Shown: positions 44,870 to 55,745 of the stretch, piece by piece
How the letters are laid out: the number at the start of each line of letters is the position of its first letter
How positions within the stretch are numbered: position 1 is the stretch's first letter
Assembly: GCF_030936135.1 (NCBI RefSeq)
Contig: NC_082618.1
Location: forward strand, 5,367,034-5,431,033
Source: Gavia stellata
Lineage: Eukaryota; Chordata; Aves; Gaviiformes; Gaviidae
Direction: 5' to 3'
Length of the DNA: 64,000 nucleotides
Notes under the pieces: generated by a model
The model's database searches: none
What the model saw: the letters and a program-made list of their open reading frames with translations, nothing else
What the model was told of the DNA's origin: nothing
Position numbers and translations under genes: made by a program

Positions 44870-47119
44870 GTGAGTTTGCTGTCCTGTTACTGCTTGTTTG
44901 GGCTACGTTTGTGTTCATGGATTTTATTCTGAAGTTGTTTATTTATCTGGGAACATCTCTTGAGCTGCTCCAGAGTGAAAATTCATCCTTGTGGTATTTT
45001 CAGCTTATTTTTCTAAGGAAAGAAGCAGATGTGATTGGGCAGTCTTGCTCTCCCTCTGTAACCTCTGAATTCATTTGTCTTTTCAATGGCGTTTGTCCCA
45101 GGGGTTGAAATTTCCTACATACAAAGTTCCTACGCATTTTGTGAAAATAAATGGCAGGATAGAGGCCGTCAGTGTCCCAACTCAGGACAAAGCTAATAAA
45201 TTCACCCCACACTATATGTTGCAGAATCCACACAGGATGTTGTCACAGGAAACAGCTTCATAACTTTGCTGCTCACAGAATGTCTCTGCTCTGATCCTCC
45301 CAGGGGGCTTGGGGAGAGATTTTTATTTTTCTTGTACTACTTCTGTAAAATAGGTGATTCTTGCATTTTTCTGGAAACAAAGAGCAAGCAGGGAGGTTTC
45401 TCCCTGTTAATCTATTCTGGTTTTTATTGTGGTGTGAAAGTTTTTTTAATAATTTGAAAACTGCTAAGCAGTTCAGGAGCCATCCTGGAGTCCTGCAGTG
45501 GCTGTAATAGTGGCCTTATCAAAAACTGTCCAGAAAAACAAGTCTTGTGCTCTTGCTGCCATCCTTCTTATGTCTGAGGGGCTGGAATATGAAAGCCCAC
45601 TGTGCTCAGGAGGGCCGGACAATCCCACGACCTGCAATGCTTTAGTTGCTGCTGAAGACTAATCTTTCTTATTGTGCCTGGAGCAGCTTTGTTCCTTTTT
45701 AGTAGTACCATTGGGAGTTGTGGGCAGTTGGTGTCCTTCTTATCTTCGCCGTTTCCCCAAGTCTCACAGCAAACGTTGGTTTATTAGCTGTCACCATGTG
45801 GCCCACGTACGTGGAGAGCTGGGTGGAGCAGGGGGGTGCAGGCAGGGCTGGGGCTTCTCTCAGGCGAACAGCAAGGTGCTTGTGACCTTGAGGTGTGGCG
45901 CTGGGACTAATTAGTACCACACCATGTGTGATTCTGGGCATGCATCTCCTCCTTCTAGGAGCTGGTAAGTATTTATAGCCAGAAGGGTCTCCTGTGGTGC
46001 AGCTCCGGTGTTGCTACCTGCCACCGCAGCGGTGGTCGGTGGCAGAGTTGTGAGTGTGGGGATTAATCAGAGAATCGTGGTTTCCATTCTTTGGAAGGCT
46101 GAGTTAAACATCTCGTTTCAGCTGTTTGTCAGAGTTGAGAAATTCTTGCTCAAAACGCTCAGCGCATTCTGTGTCTGCGGGTGGCACGGAGAGCACCAGA
46201 GCCGTTGGGCAGCAGCCTGGCTACGTCGTGGTGTGAGCAGGGGCTGGTTTGGACCTCGCGCTGGTCTCTGCTGGCTGCTGTGGTATTTGCCACCTGAAAT
46301 TGTTTTGCTGCTTTCTTACATCTTTCAGCATAATCTCTTGAATCTGAAGATGCTGAAACTACCTGGAAGGCAACTAGCTTTTCCCCTTGGAATTGTCTTT
46401 TCCTTTCCCCATGCTAACAGCCGCCAGTGGAAGGGAACAGGATTCTTGGTCAGACGTGGCTGATAAGTGGAGTGTGAGCAGTTCAGGAAATTCTAACTTC
46501 CCACTGCAGGAGCTTGGGAAGTTCATTTGTTAACCCTGCACAGGATTCAGCTCTATGACTATCGGGGGGGTCTTGGGGAAGAGCTGTGCCGTCTAAACTG
46601 AGCTATGATGAGTGACGGTTTAACTGAAAACCCGGTTTCCAAAGAAAGAGCAAAAAGTGGCTTCATGAACATGCTAGCTGGAGTTACTTTTGTACACTGA
46701 AGGAGATGGATTTGGAGGCAATCCGTGATGCACTGTGAAATTAACTGTCAGCTTAAAGCAAAATTACAAGACAGGGGCCCTATTTCCAATCTATGTAGAA
46801 CAGGTTTTTTTATTAGCAAGGAGGAATTGAAGGGGAAAGTTGAGATGCCAGCTTTGAAATGAAAAGCCAGATGCTGTGCAACCTTCCTAAATTCCTGCTG
46901 GAGCAGTTCCCGGGTTTACTTGTGTAATCTTTCCTAGTTCTCATGGTCATTTTTAGCAATTATGGATGGTCCTTTCTCTGTTCTGTGCTTTGGAAGCGTG
47001 ATGGTATTTGGTCCATCATTTTTCTACTGATCGAGGGCAACTTTGTTTAAAAATAGCTTTTCCAGAAGTTGATGCTTGTCCTGTCTGCCCCCTCCTTTTG
47101 AACTCTCTTGTTCCCTCAG
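44870..47119 (+). other. ORAI2 intron before the first coding exon
   Basis: No gene or known repeat recognised. T-rich and unique in most of its length. Confidence 0.6.
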
Positions 47120-47132
47120 CATTTCTCTCATC

Positions 47133-47360
47133 ATGAGTTCTGAATTAAACGTTCCGGTGGATCCTTCCACTCCCGCTTGCTGCTCTGAACCTGGCACAAA
47201 AGGCATGGATTATCGGGACTGGGTCCGACGCAGCTATCTGGAATTGGTCACATCAAACCACCACTCCGTTCAAGCTCTTTCATGGAGAAAATTGTACCTG
47301 AGCCGAGCCAAACTGAAAGCTTCCAGCAGAACCTCTGCTCTGCTCTCTGGATTTGCAATG
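47133..47360 (+). CDS. ORAI2: ORAI2 coding exon 1
   Basis: 228 bases, 76 codons, from [17 protein letters not shown] to LLSGFAM, phase 0 before GTATGT. The acceptor TTCCCTCAG ends at 47119, leaving 13 leader bases. The start has A at -3. Confidence 0.97.
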
Positions 47361-50300
47361 GTATGTGTACGTTGTAGCAACACTTTCTGGATCGTGAAGG
47401 TTTTGGTTCTGTAAAATCATCTATTAATCAGTGTTTTCCTCCGGCGAAGCAGCAGAACATACTGTTGTTTCCTGAAGAGGCAGGAGGCATCTGCCTGGGG
47501 GCTTCTGCTTGGCTACTGCCAAAAAGGTTGAGGCTGGCGCTCTCAAGGCAGCAGAGATACACAAGCTGCCTAACAGTCAACACACGCGCTCCCAAGTCAG
47601 CCCTTTAAAAATACTAATCCCCTACCTGCAAATGACCCTAAGTGCTCCACCAGTGTTGCTAAACAATACGGGACCTGGGCTCTCCCTTGGCCCCGAGGCC
47701 AGTCTCGCTGGCTGCCTTCACGGGAGGTTGCACTTGGGCGTGGAGCTCCTCTGGGCCCCGGCGGTTGCTGTGGTCCTGAACATTATCTTAATTTCTGGAT
47801 GTGTTTTTTCAGGTCACGGTGCCTAAAATAAGGTGGAGGCTGGGTCACAGCCTGCCAGGGTGAAGTTTGCATAGCGTGATCGGGGAGATCGTGTTATATG
47901 CTGAGGTGTGAGAAGAAGCCCTGCAGCCTCAGACCTGGTGTCAGAGGACTCTGTAGCCTGAAGGGAGCCAAACCTGGTATATTTTTGTCAGTGCTGCCTA
48001 TTGGGAATAATCCCTGGAACTCACTTTCCTCCGTGCAGCACTTGGGCATTATCTGGAAGCTATCTGGGTAGGTCAGAACCATGTCAGGGAGTGAGCAAAT
48101 AAAGAAGATGGAGACAGTCAGTGGTCCAGTGCTCGGACCTGTCTGAGCTGTGGTGTTAGCAAAACACAGCTGTGCTGTGTCGGCATGAGCCTTTTCATCT
48201 CCCCTCTGGTTCTTGGTTATTGGGAGTGAGAATTGAAACCTGTTTGGGGGAGGTTTTCTGCTCGGGAAATGGGCAGATCTGGTCGTTCCTGAGGTCCGTC
48301 AGCTGAACACAGAGCGGCAAAGGGCAGCGCCTGGCTGAGCGTGACGTGATGTGAAGACGTTGCATCCTGCAGCTCAGAAGGTGGGGGAAAGACACATCTC
48401 GGGAACTTTCCAGATAGCTTTCCTGGTTTTATTTTAGCTTCTGCCGCTTTTTCCTCCCCCAACCCCCCAGAAGGTGAATCATCTGTAACATTACAACAGT
48501 CTGTTTGGGATGACAAAGTTGGTCACCCAAAGTGAAGTTGGAAGAATGCAAGCGAGGAGTCAAGCGGGAGCAGGCTGCAGGGGGGAGAGGGTGCTCAGTC
48601 GCTTTGCGATTCCTCTCCGCTCACCGGCTGCGCGCATGCGATGCTCACAAAAACTTTTCACGCCGTGTACGTTGGTTTGTACCCAAGCTTGTGTGCTGAA
48701 ATGGCAGAAGGTACCTCCTCGTTTTGAGAAAGCTGAGTGCTCTCCTGTAGATTTCTTTCACTCAGAAGCTTTCTTACTCTAAAAAGCAGCTCATGTGCTT
48801 GCCCTTGGTGCCTCTGGGTTACTTGAGTTCTGTGTTAGTCATTTCCAACTGTTCTCTTTAACATGATTATTAAATTCACGTTTTGTCGTGTTGGGAACGG
48901 ATCTATCTAGGCAGTGTGGTTACAGGAGCAGGTGCCTGTGCTGGGGTGTGCTGTCGCTGGCGTCGCAGGGACTCGGGGGGGGCTTGCAGCCCACCCACGC
49001 TGCAGGGCTGAACCACGTATCTGAAAACAAAGCGTGCCTTCTCAACCTACACAACAGAAGGTTGCTGAAAGTCCTTGGCAAACACACAAAATTAACCATT
49101 TGACTTCTATTCTCTCTAAATTGTTTAAAATGCAAGTTGAATAAACACGTAGGTATTAGGTATAAGTAGTGTTAATTATAATCACCAGCTTAACATAATT
49201 AAGTACACCTGAAATCAGTAATTGTCAGAAATAAAAATTTTTGCAGTAAGGAATTCTCTTTATTTGCAAGCTTTTTCCCAGCTGATCATACTGGACCTTC
49301 CAGTGAAAGCTGAGGTACCTATTCCTACTGGGCTATTTCTCCGCTGGTAATTTGGCACGCGGGTATTTGGTACGTGGATGTTTACTCTCTAATAAAAGTA
49401 TCTATTTGGCTATTGATGAAAGCAGAGAAGTTATTTAGAGTTAAATAGTTTTCCTGAGGCCCTGTGTGCATTTAACTATGTAAACAAATGTCATACAGGG
49501 CTTGGCTATTGCTTTATTTACTTCCCTGTCAGTATGTTTGATTCAAGCCAGTTCCGTATTGGCTGAAAGTTATTACGAGCTGATGGATATTTAATCAACA
49601 GGCGGTGGCTTTGATCCAGCTCCTTCTGGACAGGCTGCAGAATAATGCGAACCTTCCTCGTTACTCAATGCTGTCTCTGGTATTTCTGGCAGAGAGTTGG
49701 GCAGGTCAGGAGGATGTGGGTCCTTTCCAGAGCCAGGTCTGTTGGGAGGTGGGCTGTAGGGCTACTGCATTTGCCTGGGGAGACTGCAGATGAAGGAGAT
49801 TTAGAGGGAGCTTAGGAAACCTCCTTAATAATTTTCCTGATGGAAATAAGAGCTATTACTGCTGATCAGTCTTGTCAATACTTGTCCAATTGCTACAGGA
49901 TAGGTTTGGGTTTTGGTTTTTGTTTTGGGGTTGGTTTTTTTTTCAATCAAACACATAACAGATCTGCTGGAGTGATTGTTTTTACAGGCTGCCAAACCAT
50001 CTGTGTGAATGTAACATGGTTTGTGTTAAGCCATTTGTCATCCTCTTGCCTGATACTATCTATCCTGGTCTAAATTTCTCAAGATGAGCATCATCTTTTT
50101 TGTGGACAATCTGGGCTATACTGGTCTAAAAAACCATAATTGCATGTAATTTAATTGCAGTTTAATTCTAAAATGTTCTGAGTACTCGGTCCTTTAGCAA
50201 ACCTGTGAACCTGGAGTTCAAGAGGGTGATTGTCAGGCTTAAAATTAAGCCTATCCTGAAATATTCTGTGGCTTGGCAGAGTGCTCAGTGCCTTGCAAAG

Positions 50301-53300
50301 TCAAGCCCTTGACACCGTGGCTTCTGGGAAGAGGTTAGAATAAAGGGGGCTGTTACACAGAAGAGTATAATTGTATCAAACATGACACATTAATAGTTCT
50401 ACAGACTAAGCAGCATATTTAATGATTTTTAAATGGGTTATGTCAGCCTGTCCTCTTTCTCTTATCCCGGTCAGAGAATGACATGACAGTCTGTACGGGG
50501 TAAAGCGATAAGAGCTCACTCACCTTTCCAATACTTGTTCGGGTTAAATGAACTGTTTTTCTGCCTTGCTGCCCTATCTGGATTGTTGATGTTTTTCCCT
50601 GAAATACCTCTTACTGAGCCATCAGTCAGTGTTAAAAATTCATCACATTGCACAGCTGAAGCTAGCCCTGGGGAATAGGTTAGTCCGGGAGGAAACATCC
50701 AATTAGCTGAAAAGTGCCGCTCATGCAAAGGATAACAAGTAGAAAATGATATGTTGACATCAGCCAAGCTTTCGGCTTTAATATAAAGCTATAAATTGAA
50801 CATGCAGGTACAATTCCTATTCAGCTTGCAGAATACTTTGTCTCTGGGTATTACAGCGCCCAATAATGAACAATATACCTGCAGCTTTCCCTGGCTGATC
50901 GGGTGTGACTGACAATCACAGCACTGTACAAACACGTTGTACAGAACAGCGCAGCAGACAATAAGTTTGACCTCCCCCTTCTCGAATCAATATAGGGGGA
51001 TCTGCAAAGAGAACATGCACAAGGCAATGTGGCATATGTTTTAATTAAATTGACCTTGCAATAGATGGTGAAGCCAATCCTGTGTTATTATTTCTCTGCT
51101 ATGTGACTACTGTAAACTGCAAACAGGAAGCTTTTAAAAAACAGCAAAAGAAAAGTAAAAACTGCACATGTTCATAATCAGAACAACAGTCTGGGAATGT
51201 CCAAGAACTGCCACAATTTTTTTGGTGTCTCTGATATCCTGAATAGTTGATGTAGGTATAAAATCTGGACTCGTAGAGATTGACCATTTGCTGCCCCAAA
51301 CACACATATTACATCTTGATTGCTACTAAATGTGTTCAGACTTGACTGTGATCCCCTCGTTCAGGCTGCTGATGGTTTCAAAGTAAATGCAGGTATGGCA
51401 GCAGTCATGCCAACACAGGCGCTTACTTTCATCCCCTTTAATCCTTTTCAAGGTTCCCCACAGGGAGAACATGAGTGTACCCCTAATCTTCCAGCGCCTA
51501 AATAACATTATTTACAGGTAATGCCAGAGCGAATGGTGCAGATTATTTTACAGAGCCTGAAACGGCTGCTCAGCGGCGGTCTCATGCGAAGTCTGGATAA
51601 AGCAATCATGAGTCCGCTCTCCAAAATCCACCTACCCCCCCAGAATCAAGCTGCTTGTTCAGACTTTGCCTCCTCTGATGGTCTTGAGAGGCACTGCCCT
51701 GAGGCAGGCATCCAAGCATCCGCTTCTCCTTTCTCCACGCATCCGGCAAGCTGTGCCGTGCCGGAGCAGCAGGTCGCCTGGGATCACCAGAGGTTTTCCC
51801 TGCTGCCAGGCAAGTTAGTGTCTGTGCAAATCATGAAGTGCAGCTGCAGATCCAAGCAAGCTGCTAGGGGGTTACTAGAGAGGAATGTTCGATAGTCTTG
51901 TCCACTGTTTTTGTGGCTTCTCTTAGCAAAAGGTTTCCGCAATCCTTTCAGGGATGCCACCACACAGAAGTACTACTCTACTTCACAGGTAGGTTAAGTG
52001 ATTTTAGAAATTCTTATGCTAAACCAGTTAAGAGGCCTGTACTAGGACTTTGTTTCTGATCTCAGAAGAGCCCCTTGCTCTCTTGCACTTATTCTGCTGG
52101 TTAAGCTTTATTCGATCAAAGAAAAAATAGACATCTTTAGAGACTTGCTGTATGATAGCTCTTGTTCTGAGAAAACAGACTCCTGCCTGAGTTGTTGAAC
52201 ACACCCGTAAGTCAGTAGCTGTCCAAATTCTGTTGAGTATCAGTAAGTTATTAGCTCTCAAGGGAGAAATTTGAGGATATAAATAACTGGTATCTGGGCA
52301 TATTTGTAATAAAAACGAACGTACAATGTTCTGAGAATAGAAGGCAGCTATTTTAACTACGGACTAACTTAAACTGTAAAGCAGCTTGCGTGCTTCCCAT
52401 GGGGGGTAGTGAAACCTTGCTGGCCGCTGGCCAGAATTGCTGCTTGCTTTTGCTTTTCTTTATGTGCCCCAAGTCGAAACTTCCTGCACCGCAGCCACAA
52501 GTGATGAGCGGAAGGAGAAGGTGTGATGGGTGGGCAGGCTAGCAGGCTGTCAGCTGCCTCCGAGCTCCGCTTGTTGTCTAATGAGTTCCTTCTGTTGGGT
52601 GTTTGGTTTGATGCAGTTCGTATGGCTCATGGTTGCAAGGAGAGATACATTATTTCAGAAAACTTAGAGCGCAGAAATGTGCACGTGAGCCTTCAGAAAG
52701 GCCAAGCTGCAGACTGCGTGTACGTCTTCATGGGAAACAGAAACGATCCATCTAGGCTGCTGTTCTAAAAAGCACTTGAGTGTGTACTTGACCTTAGGTG
52801 CTCTTCCTGAATAAAGATGCTTTCCTGGATGAAAGCCTTGAAAAGAGGAAAACTAGCAGCTGTTGACAAGCTTTTTGTTCCTTTTCCCCCCAGGTTGCCA
52901 TGGTGGAGGTGCAGCTGGAGGTGCAGTACAAGTACCCCCAGATGCTGCTGATCGCTTTCAGTGCCTGCACAACAGTGCTCGTGGCAGTTCATCTCTTCGC
53001 CCTTCTCATCAGCACCTGCATTCTGCCTAACGTGGAAGCAGTGAGCAACATCCACAACCTGAACTCCATCAGCGAGTCCCCGCATGAGCGCATGCATCCC
53101 TACATCGAGCTGGCGTGGGGCTTCTCCACCGTCTTGGGGATCCTCCTTTTCCTTGCGGAAGTCGTGCTTCTGTGCTGGATAAAATTTCTGCCTGTGGGCT
53201 CCATCCTGAAAAATGAGACCACCAACGTCGAGAAGCCCAGCGGCCATGCGGGTTGGCAGTCAGCACTGGTCTCCACCATCATCATGGTCCCAGTGGGTCT

Positions 53301-53439
53301 GATTTTTGTCGTCTTCACCATTCACTTCTACCGCTCTTTGGTGCGGCACAAAACGGAGCGCCACAACCGAGAGATCGAAGAGCTTCACAAACTGAAAGTG
53401 CAGTTAGATGGGCATGACAGAGGCATGCAGGTAGTGTGA
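47133..53439 (+). CDS. ORAI2: ORAI2 calcium release-activated channel subunit, whole coding span, 2 coding exons
   Basis: Exons 47133-47360 and 52894-53439 join in phase 0 to give 257 residues (human 254). ORAI proteins form plasma-membrane store-operated Ca2+ channels gated by STIM proteins of the endoplasmic reticulum. Visible parts are a conserved N-terminal helix before the membrane ([20 protein letters not shown]), TM1 (about 64-85) with pore glutamate Glu81 in MVEVQ and the pore-lining Arg66 equivalent to ORAI1 Arg91, TM2 (about 92-118), the intracellular loop [22 protein letters not shown]3 (about 147-172), TM4 (about 200-222), and a charged C-terminal helix [15 protein letters not shown] that binds STIM. 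The loop between TM3 and TM4 differs from human and has a sequon at Asn183. The N- and C-termini identify ORAI2 rather than ORAI1 or ORAI3. Confidence 0.97.
47361..52893 (+). other. ORAI2 main intron
   Basis: About 5.5 kb, donor GTATGT, acceptor CCCCCCAG. The stretch near 50370-51110 is AT-rich, of high complexity, and looks like conserved noncoding DNA. No exon or known transposon recognised. Confidence 0.8.
52894..53439 (+). CDS. ORAI2: ORAI2 coding exon 2 (end of TM1 to C-terminus)
   Basis: 546 bases including TGA. It starts VAMVEVQLE with the selectivity glutamate and runs through TM2-TM4 and the STIM-binding tail to GMQVV. Almost identical to mammalian ORAI2, apart from the second extracellular loop (about 177-199) and the last few residues. 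Confidence 0.98.
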   Translation, partial: VAMVEVQLEVQYKYPQMLLIAFSACTTVLVAVHLFALLISTCILPNVEAVSNIHNLNSISESPHERMHPYIELAWGFSTVLGILLFLAEVVLLCWIKFLPVGSILKNETTNVEKPSGHAGWQSALVSTIIMVPVGLIFVVFTIHFYRSLVRHKTERHNREIEELHKLKVQLDGHDRGMQVV

Positions 53440-55745
53440 CAGAGGGGCAGAGGCTGCTTTCAGCTAAGGCTACGAGCAAAATACCTGGTTTGCTAGTTGG
53501 TGAGATGCACCAGTGGTGGATTGTCTTGAGGCTTAAATATGTAAATGCTAATTGCCTGCCATATATAGCTGTGGGTTCTAGTGCTGTTTCAGATGCTGGG
53601 GTCTCTGGCCTGTTTCTGGTCCTACACACTCGTGTACTTAGGTCAACACTGCCATGGAGTTCAAGGTCAAAACTTTATCTACCTTAACATTGGTTGAGGT
53701 AGCCAAAAATCTGTTGTTTTTTACAAACGTAATATTCCGTTGCCAAAAGTAAAACTGCATCAGCTGTCCGAAACACCAGTGTGTGTGTGAGTGTAGGACC
53801 GGTCTTACGTGTCAGAACTCCCTGGCTGCCAGTGCAGCAGCAATTAACTGGCAGCTCAGTTCTGGAGCTGAGCTGGGTAATGAGGGTATCTGCAGCTGAC
53901 CTGAGGACATCCAGGAAAGCACAATAGAAACTGTGAGTGTTGATCACCTTTGTTCCAAAGCAAGTGTTCCATAAATACGTAACCAGAAAGGAATCAGCCT
54001 TAGCTTTTATGTTCTTTTCTTGCTATTGCTTACTGTATTTTTACAACTGGGGTGGTAGAATTTCGAATTGGAGGAGGCTGGGAAGTTCTGTCGTACTTTC
54101 TTCAGCAGCATCTGTCACTTTAGATTGAATGAATGCCAAGATCATGTGTTTTTTTCCCAATAAGAGGCAAGAGTGCCCAGGGAAGGCTTACAGGTGTTTT
54201 AGTTTTAACAAGGACATTCTTAAAACAGGACAGTGACAGGGAATTTAATGAGACAAAACTCTGAAGGACTAGAAAAGCAAGTTTCAAGGAGGTAAGGAGT
54301 GACAGCATATAGCATATTGTAGAAATCTGTCGCTATGTCGTCTTCATTTATGTATCGTTGCAATGTCTTTGCCTGGTTTGCTGGAGAGAACAAGCCCCGG
54401 TACTGCGTATTTCATCAGTTGTTTGGGGTTTTTTGTCAGCTGTAGCATTTGCCTGTCAAAAACGAACACTTCCTTCTCCCTCCACCAAAGCAGGCAACTC
54501 CTCTGGTGGAACCTGGAGCTGTACTGGCGAGTCTGACGGAGCTGGATCCAGCGGGAGAGCTGTGTGCCATTAAAGAGCTATCACGTTTCATTTGAGCTGA
54601 CTTTTTTTTTCAGCAGCAGAGAAAATGACACTTGCACGTCTGTATTGCTTAGCAAGGAAAGCTTGTAAATTCTGTAGCATCCTTTTGGGTGGAAACTTCT
54701 GTAAAAATGATTTTATGATTTATGGTAAATTTGTGGAGGGAAAAGAGTGTTTTGCAATCATCAGCTTTTTTAAGGGAAAGTAAGGCTTTGTGCCACACAG
54801 GGCTGAAAGAAGCATAAGCACATTTTCTTGGCCCTAATCCTGTGCTGATTTCCTGTTCTGCACTCAAACATGGCAGTTTCAGAGTCTCCCAGGCCTTAGA
54901 GGTTTCTGAAATCATTAAGGATGTTTGTAATGTTCTATTTAACCCTGGTCCCTTATTCCACTGGGATTTGAGAAATCTAATGGCAGTGTATTACATGTCA
55001 GCTTCCCAGAATGGAGTGTACACGCAAAGCCCAGTGCAGCAGGGTGAGTCTATCCCTATATTGCTCTCTGGCGGGGGCCTTGGGAACCCAACTCTAATCT
55101 CTTTTGTTTACACGCGAGTTTGAGCAATGCTGAACAAGTTGCTTAGCACTGTGTCTGTGGCTTTCATCGGTTGTTCTTGCCGCAGTTGGCACGTACCATA
55201 TTGGCTGATGTGCAGCAAAGAAAATAGTCTTTGTGTGCTGAATGACTAGTCTGTACTTATGCGCATATGCGAAAAATAAGGGGTGTCCTCCAGGAAGTGG
55301 GTGGTTGTGAAATTCACACGATCTCCCCAGGAGTCTGCCCTCTCTCCCTCCTCTTTTTACCGTAATAAAAATTAAAAGTTTATACAGGAAAATCAGAGTT
55401 GAGTTTTCTGCCAAGTATTACACGTGTAGGCTGTTCTACCAAGAAAATTTCTATTGTGAGGCCGAAGCCAGACCAGATAAGGTGAATCTCTCATCTGTAC
55501 TTTGCAGTCTCCTTTAACATCAATAATAACAGGGCTGTAGAGCTCAGGAGGTTGAGGAAAGTATTGAGCAATTTTTGTAATTTAAAAAAAAAAAAAGTAG
55601 TTTCACGGTGTGCATACAGTGCTGTGAAAGCAATGCAGCTCATTTGGAAACAGCCAAATTGTTCATTTAACTCTTTGCAAATATAATAAACTTCAGCAAA
55701 TGGAGAAATGCAGCAGGAACTGTGCTTTGATTTTGTAGAATAAAT
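53440..55745 (+). other. ORAI2: ORAI2 3' UTR (right edge uncertain)
   Basis: AT-rich sequence with no other gene. AATAAA words occur at 55364-55369, 55685-55690 and 55739-55744, so a 3' UTR of about 1.9-2.3 kb is likely, consistent with the long 3' UTR of ORAI2 in other vertebrates. Confidence 0.5.
55364..55369 (+). terminator. ORAI2: Candidate ORAI2 poly(A) signal
   Basis: AATAAA in the candidate 3' UTR. Alternatives lie at 55685-55690 and 55739-55744. The choice among them cannot be made from sequence alone. Confidence 0.35.

Noticed and set aside
46060-46120. Possible CR1 3' end (AATCAGAGAATCGTGGTTT)
   Set aside because: It resembles the CR1 tail only over a few bases and lacks the terminal ATTCTATG-type repeats.
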